Notes: generated from the sequence alone by a model not told the origin. Positions 19,012-27,846 are shown, counted from the stretch's first letter. The stretch: DNA of 64,000 bases from Brevundimonas vesicularis (GCF_014204545.1 NZ_JACHLJ010000001.1:248001-312000), one strand, 5' to 3'. Made by a program: numbers and translations.

Positions 19012-21630
19012 ATGACGCAGCGCAACTTCTTGATGACGACAGCCACGATCGTCTGGCTGGCGACGGCTGCGGTCGCCCAGGCCCAGGAGCCGTCGCGTGT
19101 GGACGATGTGGTGGTCACCGGCTCCCGGATCGCGGGCGGCGAGCGGATCGCGCCGGTAAAGACTGTGGCCCGCGAAACCATCGCCGCCGCCGGCATCGCC
19201 GATGCCGCTCAGCTGGTCCGTCTGGTCACGGCCAACTCGGGCTCGGAGGCCCAGGTCGATCAGCTGAACCAGCCGCAGAGTTCGGGCACAGCCCAGTTCA
19301 ACCTGCGCAATCTCGGCCTTGGGTCGACCCTGGTGCTGGTGGACGGCCAGCGCTGGACCAACAGCGCCGTGGTGGCGACGGACGGCTCGGGCTTCGTCGA
19401 TATCAACTCGCTGGTTCCGATGATCGCGCTTCGGCGGGTCGAGGTGGTCAAGGACGGCGCCTCGGCGGTCTATGGCTCGGACGCGGTGGCGGGCGTGGTC
19501 AACTTCATCACCCGGCGGGGCGTGGACCGCCCCGAGGTCAGCGCCAAATACGCCGTCGCCGACGGGTCGGAAGAGAGCGTGATCGAGGCCCTCGGCGGGT
19601 TGAAACTGCTGGGCGGCGAGCTGACGCTGGCGGCCTCGCATTTCCATCGTTCGGCCCTGGGGTCGGACGAGCGAAACTTCACCCGGGCCGAACGCTATGG
19701 CCGCGCCGCCTGGACGGCCGTGACCAGCTATGGCCAGCCGGGTTCCTATTTCCGACCCAGCCGCAACGGTTTTTCGCCCGATCCGGCGTGCGGCGATCCG
19801 GCGTTCGGCAGCGCCTATCTGAACTCGCCCACGGACGCCTTCTGCCGGCTGGACTATTCGGACTTCTTCGATCTGGTCCCGGAGGAGACGCGCACGCAGC
19901 TGTTCGCCGACTATCGTCGGCCTGTGGGCGACATGACCCTGTCGCTGCAAGGGGCGTGGTCGGCGACCAACACCATCGCGCGCCAGTCGCCGTCGCTGCC
20001 GATCCTGGCGCGGTCGCTGACGGTGCCGGCGACCCATCCTGACAATCCGTTCGGCGAGGCGGTGCTGTTCCGGGGGCGGCTGCTAGGGGCGGAGGCCGGC
20101 GCGTCGCAGGCGGAGTTCGACTATCGCACCTGGCGTCTGGCGGCGGGGCTGGATGGGCGCTTCGGCAATGGCTGGACCTGGACCCTGTCGGCGACCAGCA
20201 GCCGCCAGCACGTCGCCTATGACAAGCCCGACACCATCGGCAGCGCCTTGCAGAATGCGCTGAACGGCCTGGGCGGGGCGGGCTGCAACCCGGCGACGGG
20301 AACGCCCGGCGTCGGGGCTTGTCAGTATTTCAACCCGTTCGGCAGCGCCTATTGGGGGACCGGATCGGCCAACAGCGCCGCCCTGACCGACAGCCTGATC
20401 GGCTCGACCGGCCTGCGGGGCGCGGCGACCCTGACGACGGCGGACGCCTCGACCAGCGGCGAGGCCCTGGCCTGGGCCGGCGGGTCGGTGGATGTCGCCG
20501 TCGGCGCCCAGTATCGCCGCAGCGGCTTCCTTCACGACTGGAGCGATCTGGTGAACCGGGGCGATCTGCTGACGGCTGGCGTGTCGCCGGACTTTGAGGG
20601 CGATCAGGAAGCCCTGGCCGCCTTCGCCGAAGCCCGCCTCCATCTGGGCGACCGGATCGAGGCGCAGTTGGCCGGGCGCTACGAATCCTACGACGGCAAC
20701 GAGGGCCGGTTCAGCCCGAAGGCCGCGATCCGGTGGGACGTCACCGATGCCCTGGGCCTGCGCGCGTCGTGGGGGCAGGGGTTCCGGGCGCCGTCGGTCT
20801 ATGCCCAGTCTGGGGCGCAGGCATCGCAGCCGTCGGTGTTCGACCGGGGGGCGTTCGTCTTCGTCAACACCCTGACCTCGGGCCGGGCCGACCTGAAGCC
20901 CGAGAAGTCCGAGAGCTTGAACCTGGGCGCAGTCTGGACGCCGATCGACGGGCTGGAACTGGGCGTGGACGCCTGGCGGTTCGACTATGCCGATCAGGTG
21001 GTCAAGGAATCGGCCCAGGCCATCATCAACCAGGCGGCGGCCGATACGGCGGCGGGGCGGACCGGCACGGAGGCGCAGAGCCGCATCACCCGTTCGGCCA
21101 GCGGCGCCCTGACCTTCGTGCAGCTGTATTTCGTCAATGCCTCGTCCATCGAGACGCAGGGGATCGACCTGTCGGCCCGCTATCGGCGCGGCCTGTGGGG
21201 CGGGGAAGCGACGGCCTCGGCGACCTGGACCTATGTGGACGCCTATGACATCCGGCTGGACGCGTCGGCCGCCAAGGTGTCGGGCGTCGGTTCGACCAAC
21301 CTGAACAACATCGGCCGGTCCCTGCCGCGCAATCGCGGGGAGTTCGCCCTGGGATGGAGCGGCGGGCCGAACGCGGTGACGGCCCTGGTCCACTATACCG
21401 ACGGATACGCCAACGACCGCAGCGGCATCACCGACGCCAGCATCGCCAGCCAGACGACGGTCGACCTGCTGTACCGCCGCACGATCGGCGCTGACCTGGA
21501 TCTGTCGGTCGGGGTGGTCAATGTGGCCGACAAGGCCCCGCCGCTGGCGCAGTTCGCCCTGGGCTATGACCCGGTCGTGGCCGATCCGCGCGGACGGGTG
21601 GTCAGCATCGGCCTGAGCAAGCGGTTCTGA
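19012..21630 (+). CDS. TonB-dependent receptor (carbohydrate locus)
   Basis: This is an 872-residue outer-membrane receptor with signal peptide MTQRNFLMTTATIVWLATAA and TonB box VDDVVVTGSRI. The plug contains LRNLGLGSTLVLVDGQRW and VEVVKDGASAVYGSDAVAGV, and the barrel ends VVSIGLSKRF. The start at 19012 follows a GGGGGAG site; the open frame continues upstream but through the promoter region. It belongs to the TonB family that lacks a carboxypeptidase-like domain, so the locus has two quite different receptors. The palindrome at 18877 suggests induction together with the ABC ATPase. Confidence 0.93.
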   Translation: MTQRNFLMTTATIVWLATAAVAQAQEPSRVDDVVVTGSRIAGGERIAPVKTVARETIAAAGIADAAQLVRLVTANSGSEAQVDQLNQPQSSGTAQFNLRNLGLGSTLVLVDGQRWTNSAVVATDGSGFVDINSLVPMIALRRVEVVKDGASAVYGSDAVAGVVNFITRRGVDRPEVSAKYAVADGSEESVIEALGGLKLLGGELTLAASHFHRSALGSDERNFTRAERYGRAAWTAVTSYGQPGSYFRPSRNGFSPDPACGDPAFGSAYLNSPTDAFCRLDYSDFFDLVPEETRTQLFADYRRPVGDMTLSLQGAWSATNTIARQSPSLPILARSLTVPATHPDNPFGEAVLFRGRLLGAEAGASQAEFDYRTWRLAAGLDGRFGNGWTWTLSATSSRQHVAYDKPDTIGSALQNALNGLGGAGCNPATGTPGVGACQYFNPFGSAYWGTGSANSAALTDSLIGSTGLRGAATLTTADASTSGEALAWAGGSVDVAVGAQYRRSGFLHDWSDLVNRGDLLTAGVSPDFEGDQEALAAFAEARLHLGDRIEAQLAGRYESYDGNEGRFSPKAAIRWDVTDALGLRASWGQGFRAPSVYAQSGAQASQPSVFDRGAFVFVNTLTSGRADLKPEKSESLNLGAVWTPIDGLELGVDAWRFDYADQVVKESAQAIINQAAADTAAGRTGTEAQSRITRSASGALTFVQLYFVNASSIETQGIDLSARYRRGLWGGEATASATWTYVDAYDIRLDASAAKVSGVGSTNLNNIGRSLPRNRGEFALGWSGGPNAVTALVHYTDGYANDRSGITDASIASQTTVDLLYRRTIGADLDLSVGVVNVADKAPPLAQFALGYDPVVADPRGRVVSIGLSKRF

Positions 21631-21642
21631 GCAAGCGGTTCT
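21615..21642. repeat. 14-bp tandem duplication across the receptor stop codon
   Basis: The sequence TGAGCAAGCGGTTC occurs twice in tandem, so the final codons of the TonB receptor gene are repeated just past its TGA. It looks like a recent slippage or duplication event and does not change the protein end. Confidence 0.8.
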
Positions 21643-21698
21643 GATCGGCGGTTGCGCGGTCAACCGGGCGGTGTATGCATCCCCTAGGGGAGAATCCG

Positions 21699-22415
21699 AT
21701 GACCGACGGCGAGACGACGCGCAAGCAGGCGTTCAAGGACCTGTCCGAGGACGCGCTGGGCTTTGGCGGCGCGGAGGTGCGGACCGCGCGCGACTTGCTG
21801 GTGCGGCCACGGTTGGTGCTTCAGGCCTGGATGATCGAGGGGCCGACGGGGGGCGGGCGTTACGCCAAGCCGTTGAAGCTTTATCTGGCGCTGAACGCGA
21901 TCCTGATGTTGATCGTCTTTCTGCGCGGGGGACTGAGCCTCTATCTGGAAGGCATGCCGGCCGATGTTCTGAACCCTTTGCTTCAGGAAGCGGGCAAGTC
22001 GCGCGACGCCTTCATGTCGGACGCTGACGGCTGGATGTCGCTGGTCGCCGTGCCGATCATGGCGCCGCTCTATGCCCTGGCGGCCATGCCGCTGTTTCGC
22101 CTATGGGACGCTGAGGACCTGGGCCTGAGATGCGGGTTCCGCGCGGCCTTCGCCTATCTGAACGCCTGGACCGTGCCGTTGCTGCCGCTGGCCTGGTTCA
22201 TGTTCAGCCCCGGCCCGCTGGCCGCGGCGTGCAGCCTTTTGATGCTGGCGCTCGGCATCGTGGCCTTCATGCGGATGGGGCGGGGACGGTGGTATCGGGG
22301 CGTGGTCCCCGGCCTTGCCAAGGGCCTGATCGTGATGACGGCCATCGGTCTGTCCAGCGTCGTCGCGACCTTCATCGTGATGGTCATCGGCGTCTTCGCC
22401 GGGTTCGTGGCCTAG
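21699..22415 (+). CDS. DUF3667-like integral membrane protein of unknown function
   Basis: The 238-residue product begins with a soluble stretch (MTDGETTRKQAFKDLSEDAL) and has about five hydrophobic segments, including LYLALNAILMLIVFL, LVAVPIMAPLYALAAMPLF and LIVMTAIGLSSVVATFIVMV. The layout, a short cytoplasmic head with R-P-R-LV ahead of the first helix, recalls DUF3667 proteins. The ATG at 21699 lies 8 bp after TAGGGGAG; an ATG at 21675 lacks a ribosome-binding site. No role can be stated. Confidence 0.7.
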   Translation: MTDGETTRKQAFKDLSEDALGFGGAEVRTARDLLVRPRLVLQAWMIEGPTGGGRYAKPLKLYLALNAILMLIVFLRGGLSLYLEGMPADVLNPLLQEAGKSRDAFMSDADGWMSLVAVPIMAPLYALAAMPLFRLWDAEDLGLRCGFRAAFAYLNAWTVPLLPLAWFMFSPGPLAAACSLLMLALGIVAFMRMGRGRWYRGVVPGLAKGLIVMTAIGLSSVVATFIVMVIGVFAGFVA

Positions 22416-22786
22416 ACGGTCGCCTGACAAAAACACCGTCTAATTCGTCTAATTCGTCTAAAATCAGCGATGGAGCGAAATTGCACGGCCCCCAAAAAAA
22501 GGGGTGCAAAGTGCAAGATGGTGCAATTGCTTAGCTGCTGTTTTCAAAGACCCTTCGACATCATAATCCCGTTCGCGGGCGCGTCGGGTCGATTGACGCA
22601 GGCTGCCCTCAAGCGACAGAAATCAAAGCGGAATAGTCGCAAAAAAGAGATGGGAAGGTTTGGCGCCGCTGATCCTGGCTCATCCGCGCAAGTCTCCGCA
22701 TCAAACCTCATTTTCGGTAATCACCTTGTCGACACGGCGTTGAGCTGGGGCGACAGTGTTCGCCGAAGCCTCAAAACGGTTCGCTA
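22416..22786. other. Intergenic stretch with short tandem repeats, less GC-rich than surroundings
   Basis: These 371 bp contain three tandem copies of CGTCTAATT/A (22437-22463) and, about 40 bp later, an A-run and three GTGCAA motifs (about 22505-22528). The base composition is visibly lower in GC than the flanking genes. No convincing reading frame, tRNA or terminator was found. The right end should contain the promoter for the winged-helix gene. Confidence 0.55.
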
Positions 22787-23725
22787 ATGTCTCTGCGTTC
22801 ACAGGCCGCTCAAGTCGCTTGGCTGAATACGAAGCTGACCCTCGATTTCATCAGCGCATCGCGCACCTGGATCGACGAGGATCTGATATCCGCCCTGCTG
22901 ACCGCTGGCGTGGTGGATGCGAATGTCAGAGGGGCTGACAACGAAAGCGCGGCACGCGACACTTCCATTGGAGCGGGCATTTTGCCGAACGCGCTGCGGC
23001 GGCCTGTGAACGCAATCAGCATCGCCATGTCCTTGGGCGTGCCGCGCGAGAGCGCACGCACCAAACTGGCGGGGCTGGTGGACCGGGGCGTGCTGGTGCG
23101 GACGGACGGCGGCTTCGTCTTGCGAGCCGAGGTGTCGCAGTCGAAACCGTTCAAGTCCGCGATGGAAGCCTTTCTGCTGGCCACGGTGGAGTTCGTCGAT
23201 GGGCTGGCGATGCTGAATGCATGCGGCGCCCGCGACGGCGACCGGGTCGTCACGCCAGCCTGGCCAGTCGCAGGTTTGGCCACGCGGCTGATGACGGCGC
23301 ACGTTCTGAAAGGCATCCAGCACGCCCGATCACTGAAGCCCGAAATCAGCCTGACGACGCACTACGTCCTGCTCTGGCTGTCGCATCTCACCGGGAGCGC
23401 CTTGCGCGTTGGTCATGGCGAGCCGGACGCCGGCCTTCTTGCCCTGCTGAACCCGCCGTTCGGGCCAGTGAGCGTGATCGAGGTCGCCAAGGCCGCCAGA
23501 ATGGACGACGAAACGGTTCGCCGGCACCTTGGTCAGCTTGAAAAAACAGGCCTGGTCATCCGGGTCGCGGGCAAGAGAGACATCAATCTGCCGGATCAGA
23601 CCCTGGTCGCGAACTGGCTGGATTTCCAAAGCCGGACGATCCTCGGCACGCAGCAACTGGTGCGCAAACTCTATGTCGCGGGCGTGATCGTCGATCGGCC
23701 AAGCGAAACCATCCGATTATTCTGA
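22787..23725 (+). CDS. Hypothetical protein with two winged-helix-like DNA-binding segments
   Basis: This 312-residue protein has no family I can name. Residues about 75-115 (AISIAMSLGVPRESARTKLAGLVDRGVLVRTDGG) and about 225-265 (PVSVIEVAKAARMDDETVRRHLGQLEKTGLVIRV) each look like a winged helix with a recognition helix and wing, separated by a helical region. It is probably a soluble transcriptional regulator with paired DNA-binding domains. It stands alone, with an unusual repeat-containing upstream region and a histidine kinase 31 bp downstream. No clear ribosome-binding site precedes the ATG. Confidence 0.65.
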   Translation: MSLRSQAAQVAWLNTKLTLDFISASRTWIDEDLISALLTAGVVDANVRGADNESAARDTSIGAGILPNALRRPVNAISIAMSLGVPRESARTKLAGLVDRGVLVRTDGGFVLRAEVSQSKPFKSAMEAFLLATVEFVDGLAMLNACGARDGDRVVTPAWPVAGLATRLMTAHVLKGIQHARSLKPEISLTTHYVLLWLSHLTGSALRVGHGEPDAGLLALLNPPFGPVSVIEVAKAARMDDETVRRHLGQLEKTGLVIRVAGKRDINLPDQTLVANWLDFQSRTILGTQQLVRKLYVAGVIVDRPSETIRLF

Positions 23726-23756
23726 ACGACGATGATGAGGTTCGCATCACAGATCG

Positions 23757-24824
23757 ATGCTGGAGCTGCATTCGTCGGTTGCTCGTCGAATGCCGTCGTC
23801 AACAGGGGCCGCGCCGATGCCAGCCCTTATTGATGCGTTCGACTGGGCGACGACGCCCCTGGGGCCAAGGCGAGATTGGTCGCCCGCGCTGTGCATTACC
23901 TATGACATGATGATGGGAATGGGTTTCGCGGCCAGCGTCATGTGGGGCCCGGAGCGCACCTTGCTCTACAATGGCGCCTATATTCCGCTGCTCGGACAAA
24001 AGCATCCGAGCGCCCTGGGTCGTCCGCTGGATCAGGTCTGGCATGAGGTGTGGGACGTGTTGCGCCCCCTGACGGAGCGCGCGCTGGCGGGCGAAACGGT
24101 CTTTTTGGAAGACCTGCCGCTGACGATGGTTCGAAACGGATATTCGGAAGACACCTGCTGGGTCCTGTCCTACAGCCCCGTGCGGGAGGGCGACGCGATC
24201 GTCGGCATTCTGAATATCGCCATCGAAACGACCGAGCGGGTGCGGGGCGAGCAACACCGGCAGATGCTGGTCGACGAATGCGGCCACCGGGTGAAGAACA
24301 CCCTCGCCCTGGTTCAAGCGGTCGCCCGCAGCACCTTGTCGGGCGTTGATCGTGACGTGCTGGAGCGTTTCGACGAGCGATTGAACGCCATCGCCCGGAC
24401 CCAGCAGACGCTGGACGAAAAGGCGTGGAATGGCGGCGACCTCGGCGAGATCGTTCGCGACGCGGTGGGTAATTTGGTGCGCAGGCCGGTTTCCATCTCG
24501 GGGCCGTCGGTGCACCTGTCGCCGCGTGTGGCGCAGACGGTCGCCTTGATCATCCACGAACTGACGACGAACGCATTCAAGCATGGCGCCCTCGCCAAGC
24601 CCGGCGGCCGCGTCTCGGTCGATTGGCGGCTGGATGAGGGGCAACTCGTCCTGACGTGGATCGAAGGCGGGGGCGCGCCGGCCCATCCGCCGCTCAAGAC
24701 CGGCTTTGGCGTCAAACTACTCGCGAGAGGCCTGCTGGGGTGCGGCGGCGCGGATCTTCGCTACGGCATAGAGGGGTTCTCGGTGACGTTCACAGCGCCG
24801 GCGTCGCGTCTGACCGACAGTTGA
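23757..24824 (+). CDS. HWE-family sensor histidine kinase, soluble
   Basis: This 355-residue kinase has an N-terminal PAS-like sensor (about residues 20-160, with MMMGMGFAASVMWGPERTLLYN) and an HWE dimerisation/phosphoacceptor region. His177 lies in DECGHRVKNTLALVQAVA. The N-box HELTTNAFKHGAL and the W-x-E in LTWIEGGG are the features that define HWE kinases. It has no transmembrane segment, so it senses an internal cue. HWE kinases often feed the alphaproteobacterial general stress response, but no partner response regulator is nearby. Later in-frame starts at 23790 or 23817 are possible. Confidence 0.88.
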   Translation: MLELHSSVARRMPSSTGAAPMPALIDAFDWATTPLGPRRDWSPALCITYDMMMGMGFAASVMWGPERTLLYNGAYIPLLGQKHPSALGRPLDQVWHEVWDVLRPLTERALAGETVFLEDLPLTMVRNGYSEDTCWVLSYSPVREGDAIVGILNIAIETTERVRGEQHRQMLVDECGHRVKNTLALVQAVARSTLSGVDRDVLERFDERLNAIARTQQTLDEKAWNGGDLGEIVRDAVGNLVRRPVSISGPSVHLSPRVAQTVALIIHELTTNAFKHGALAKPGGRVSVDWRLDEGQLVLTWIEGGGAPAHPPLKTGFGVKLLARGLLGCGGADLRYGIEGFSVTFTAPASRLTDS

Positions 24825-24886
24825 CGATGCTCGGCGAGGGGGCGAAAGCGGCTGCATCCGCTTGATCCGCGACCTTCGAGAGACCC

Positions 24887-25234
24887 ATGACCTATACCCT
24901 CTACGGCATTCCCAACTGCGACACGGTGAAGAAGGCCCGGGTCTGGCTGGAGCAGCAGGGGGTGGACTATGTCTTCCACGACTACAAGAAGGCCGGGGTC
25001 GATGCGGAGCGGCTGGGCCAGTGGGTCGACGAGCACGGTTGGGAGACGGTGCTGAACCGGGCCGGGACGACGTTCAAGAAGCTGCCCGAAGCCGACAAGG
25101 CGGACATCGACAAGTCGAAGGCGATCGCGCTGATGACGGCCCAGCCGTCGATGATCAAACGGCCGGTGCTGGATCTGGGGGACCGGCGGCTGGTGGGGTT
25201 CAAGCCCGAGGCTTACGCCTCAGCGCTTACCTGA
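24887..25234 (+). CDS. ArsC/Spx-family reductase-like protein (YffB type)
   Basis: This 115-residue thioredoxin-fold protein of the ArsC family has the single active-site cysteine Cys11 in GIPNCDTVKKA. The normal ArsC partner cysteines are missing, as in the YffB/Spx-like branch. C-terminal MIKRPVLDLGDRRLVGFKPEAY is the family's conserved R-P strand. Such proteins are thought to act as glutathione-dependent thiol reductases; true arsenate reduction is unlikely. It is convergent with the next gene and the ends overlap by 8 bp. Confidence 0.85.
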   Translation: MTYTLYGIPNCDTVKKARVWLEQQGVDYVFHDYKKAGVDAERLGQWVDEHGWETVLNRAGTTFKKLPEADKADIDKSKAIALMTAQPSMIKRPVLDLGDRRLVGFKPEAYASALT

Positions 25235-26036
25235 GCTGGACGGTCGCGACGACGCCGAAGTGGTCGGACGGATATTCGCCGTTGGTCGGCGTATCGCCGA
25301 AGCGGCGGGCCTCGCCGGGCGCGAAGGCGGTCTGTTCGACAAAGATGTGGTCGATGACGCGCTCGGGGTGACCCTTGGCCGGGTTCAAGGTGGTCGTGAC
25401 CGCGCCGCGGGGCAGGGCGCTGAAGAAGCGGGGGCCGGTCAGGGTCGCCAGGCCGGAATCCTCTTGGGTCGCATTGAAGTCGCCCATGACGACCAGGGGC
25501 GTGCCGTCCTGCGGCAGCCAGCTTAGCAGCGACGCGATCTGGCGGGCGCGGACCGGGCCGGCGTCCTGTTGCCACGCCAGATGGGTGACGACGACATCGA
25601 CCGGGCGACCCTGGACCGCGACGCGAAGCTGAAGCGCGGTGCGGAAATCGTCAAGCGGCTCAAGCCTGGTCGAGGCCTCGGCCAGAACCGGCAGGCGGGT
25701 CAGCAGGGCGTTGCCGTAACGGCGCGGGGCGCCCTCGGCGTCGGTCGAGACGAAGGCGACATGATAGCCGCCCAGTTCGCGCGCCAGCATCCGGGCCTGG
25801 TTCTCCAGCCCGACATTGGCGTCCTCCAGCACCTCCTGAAGGGCGATGACGTCGGCGTCCTGGGCCTTCAGGGCGGCGATCAGCAGCGGACGACGGGCGG
25901 CCCAGTCACCCATGTTGTGCCAGATGTTGAAGGTGACGAGCCTCAGCTCGGCGGGCGTCGTCGTCTTTGGGGCCGTGGCGCAGCCTGCCAGCGGCGCCAG
26001 CGCGGCGGCGGCCAGAAGGGTGCGACGGGGGATCAT
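25227..26036 (-). CDS. Endonuclease/exonuclease/phosphatase-family lipoprotein
   Basis: This 269-residue protein has lipoprotein signal MIPRRTLLAAAALAPLAGC, with lipidation at Cys19. The EEP (DNase I-like) phosphodiesterase fold follows: TFNIWHNMGDW, VIALQEVLED with the metal-binding glutamate, VVTHLAW, MGDFNATQEDS, and terminal SDHFGVV with the catalytic Asp-His. The start at 26036 was chosen because the frame further upstream overlaps the neighbouring small gene and encodes low-complexity shadow sequence. The enzyme is probably envelope-attached; the substrate (nucleic acid, phospholipid or sugar phosphate) is unknown. Confidence 0.85.
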   Translation of the reverse strand: MIPRRTLLAAAALAPLAGCATAPKTTTPAELRLVTFNIWHNMGDWAARRPLLIAALKAQDADVIALQEVLEDANVGLENQARMLARELGGYHVAFVSTDAEGAPRRYGNALLTRLPVLAEASTRLEPLDDFRTALQLRVAVQGRPVDVVVTHLAWQQDAGPVRARQIASLLSWLPQDGTPLVVMGDFNATQEDSGLATLTGPRFFSALPRGAVTTTLNPAKGHPERVIDHIFVEQTAFAPGEARRFGDTPTNGEYPSDHFGVVATVQLR

Positions 26037-26043
26037 CTCGGCC

Positions 26044-26283
26044 TCAGCCCTCGACGTCCGTCGAGGGGCGGTCGTGACCGTCGGCGCTTTCGGTGACCCA
26101 TTCGCCGGCGGCGGTCTCGTATTCGATGGCGGCGGTCTGGTCCGGCACGCGCTGCTCTCGCGCGACGCGTAGGGCGGCGGCCTTGGCGTCGTCGTGGCTG
26201 GCGAAGGTTTCGGAATAGGTGTCGCCGGACTTGTAGGCCCAGCCGCCGTCGTGTTCGACGATGCGATAGGTGACATGGGCCAT
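26044..26283 (-). CDS. DUF2188-like small protein
   Basis: The 79-residue protein begins MAHVTYRIVEHDGGWAYKSG and continues with SETFASHDDAKAAALRVARE. This matches the DUF2188 pattern of a two-stranded sheet around WAYK followed by a helix used as an A-A-x-x-A-x-x-x-A segment. The function of the family is unknown. It is 7 bp upstream of the EEP lipoprotein on the same strand and is probably co-transcribed with it. Confidence 0.75.
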   Translation of the reverse strand: MAHVTYRIVEHDGGWAYKSGDTYSETFASHDDAKAAALRVAREQRVPDQTAAIEYETAAGEWVTESADGHDRPSTDVEG

Positions 26284-26459
26284 GGGGATGCGCTCCTGAG
26301 ATTGATGAAACCGGACCCTAGACCGAACCGACGGCGGCCGAAACGGCGACCTTACGAAGATTTCACGTAACGCCGCGCATCCGTTGAGGCGTCGGCCAGC
26401 CTCTTGTGATCAGAAGGCCGCCGCATCAGGCTGCTGCAACGGTTCAAGGGATACTCGAC

Positions 26460-26858
26460 ATGGAAGACTTCATTCCGATCTTCGCCATCTTCGCCGTCTT
26501 CGGCACGATTACGGCCATCGTCTTCGGTCCCACCTTCCTGAAGTACCGCGAAAAGCGCGACATGCAGGAGACCGTGCGTCTCGCCGTCGACAAGGGTCAG
26601 GAACTGCCGCCCGAACTGCTCGATGTGATGACCAAGGATGTGCAGAAGGGCCTGCCGTCGCGCAGCAAGGACATTCGCAAGGGCGTGCTCAGCCTGGCGA
26701 GCGGCATCGGCATCGCCGGGTTCGGCATCGTGGTTCAGGGCACGACCCACGTCTGGGGCGGCAATGGCCAGGGCGCGTTGCTGGGCATCGCCTGTATTCC
26801 CGCAGCCATCGGCGTCGCCTTCATCATCCTGGGCTTCTTCAACCCGAACAAAGACTGA
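26460..26858 (+). CDS. Small membrane protein, DUF6249-like
   Basis: This 132-residue protein has an N-terminal hydrophobic helix (FIPIFAIFAVFGTITAIVFGP), a charged middle (KYREKRDMQETVRLAVDKGQ followed by ELPPELLD) and two C-terminal membrane helices. The E-T-V-R-x-A-V-D-x-G-Q-x-L-P-P segment is typical of small proteins encoded next to ECF sigma factors. The ATG at 26460 fits the start of the first helix. It precedes the sigma factor by 24 bp, so a role in controlling that sigma factor is plausible. Confidence 0.75.
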   Translation: MEDFIPIFAIFAVFGTITAIVFGPTFLKYREKRDMQETVRLAVDKGQELPPELLDVMTKDVQKGLPSRSKDIRKGVLSLASGIGIAGFGIVVQGTTHVWGGNGQGALLGIACIPAAIGVAFIILGFFNPNKD

Positions 26859-26882
26859 CGTCCGCCGGAAGGGGGAAACGTC

Positions 26883-27440
26883 ATGGTCAAATCATTGAGA
26901 GACTTCCACGACGTGGAGCTGGCCGCTCAGGCGGCGGCCGGCGGTCGGCGGGAGTATGGCGAGCTGGTGCGTCGGCACGGGTCGGCGGTGCGGGGGCTGT
27001 TGCGCCGAATGGGGGCGACGCCGTCCCTGTCCGACGACGTGGCGCAGGACGCCTTTCTGCAAGGGTTCCAGCGGTGCGCGGAGTTTCGCGGGCAGGGGAC
27101 GTTTGCGGGCTGGATCAAGAAGATCGCCGCGCGGCTCTATCTGAAGCGGGTGGCCAAGGAGGCGCGCTACGTCGCCGAGATCGAGGCCGATCAGGCGGAT
27201 GTGGTCGTCGACCGCGGCGGCTTGATGGACCTGGACGAGGCGCTGAAGACGCTCAACGAAACCGAGCGTGTCTGCGTCTCCCTGTGCCACGGCGCGGGGA
27301 TGTCGCATCCGGAAATCGCGGCAGCCATGAATTTGCCGCTTGGCACGGTGAAATCGCATGTCAAACGTGGTCTGGATAAACTCCGTGCGCGGCTTCAACC
27401 GGCGCACGGCTCAGGCGGGAGGTCGGTCCATGTCGGCTGA
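26883..27440 (+). CDS. ECF-type RNA polymerase sigma factor
   Basis: The 185-residue protein has sigma region 2 (residues about 20-85, YGELVRRHGSAVRGLLRRM and DDVAQDAFLQGFQRC) and region 4 (about 120-175, LNETERVCVSLCHGAGMSHP and LPLGTVKSHVKRGLDKLRAR). There is no extra sensory domain. It is flanked by a small membrane protein before and a short membrane-anchored protein overlapping its 3' end, the latter in the usual anti-sigma position. Confidence 0.92.
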   Translation: MVKSLRDFHDVELAAQAAAGGRREYGELVRRHGSAVRGLLRRMGATPSLSDDVAQDAFLQGFQRCAEFRGQGTFAGWIKKIAARLYLKRVAKEARYVAEIEADQADVVVDRGGLMDLDEALKTLNETERVCVSLCHGAGMSHPEIAAAMNLPLGTVKSHVKRGLDKLRARLQPAHGSGGRSVHVG

Positions 27441-27846
27441 CGAATTCGATCCGATGATCGAAAGGCTGTTCGCCCAGGCGCCGAGCCTGCCGGACGAGGC
27501 CCTGTTCCTGGCGACGGTCCAGGCGCGCATGGAGACGCGGTCGCGCTGGCGCGGCGTGACCCTGACGGCGGCAGGCCTGATCGGCGGCGTGCTGGCGGTG
27601 CGCGAGGGGGTGAACATCAACTTCACCGCCGACGGCGATACGACCCTGGCGCAAGGGCTCAGGGCCGCGGCCGCCACGGCGCAGGGCGCAGCGCAATCGG
27701 GCCTGAACGGATTGGGCCTGCAAGATCTGGGCGTCGGGTCGCTGGATCTGATGAACGGCTCGGGCATGATGGCCTTTTGGATCGTCGCCGGGGCCTTGGT
27801 CGCCCTGATGGCGGCGGGTGTGGCGAAGCTGTCGCAGGACGTGTGA
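27430..27846 (+). CDS. Putative membrane-anchored anti-sigma-like protein
   Basis: The 138-residue protein starts at 27430, overlapping the sigma gene by 11 bp. A short cytoplasmic N-terminus (MSADEFDPMIERLFAQAPSL) is followed by a helix with a hydrophobic segment at LTAAGLIGGVLAV and a second one at AFWIVAGALVALMAAGVA. There is no zinc-binding HxxxCxxC motif. Position and topology suggest it modulates the sigma factor; no sequence family was recognised, so this is inference from context. Confidence 0.6.
   Translation: MSADEFDPMIERLFAQAPSLPDEALFLATVQARMETRSRWRGVTLTAAGLIGGVLAVREGVNINFTADGDTTLAQGLRAAAATAQGAAQSGLNGLGLQDLGVGSLDLMNGSGMMAFWIVAGALVALMAAGVAKLSQDV

Noticed and set aside
24887..25234. 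True arsenate reductase assignment for the ArsC-like protein
   Set aside because: Only one active-site cysteine with no arsenic-resistance neighbours; the YffB/Spx-like branch fits better.
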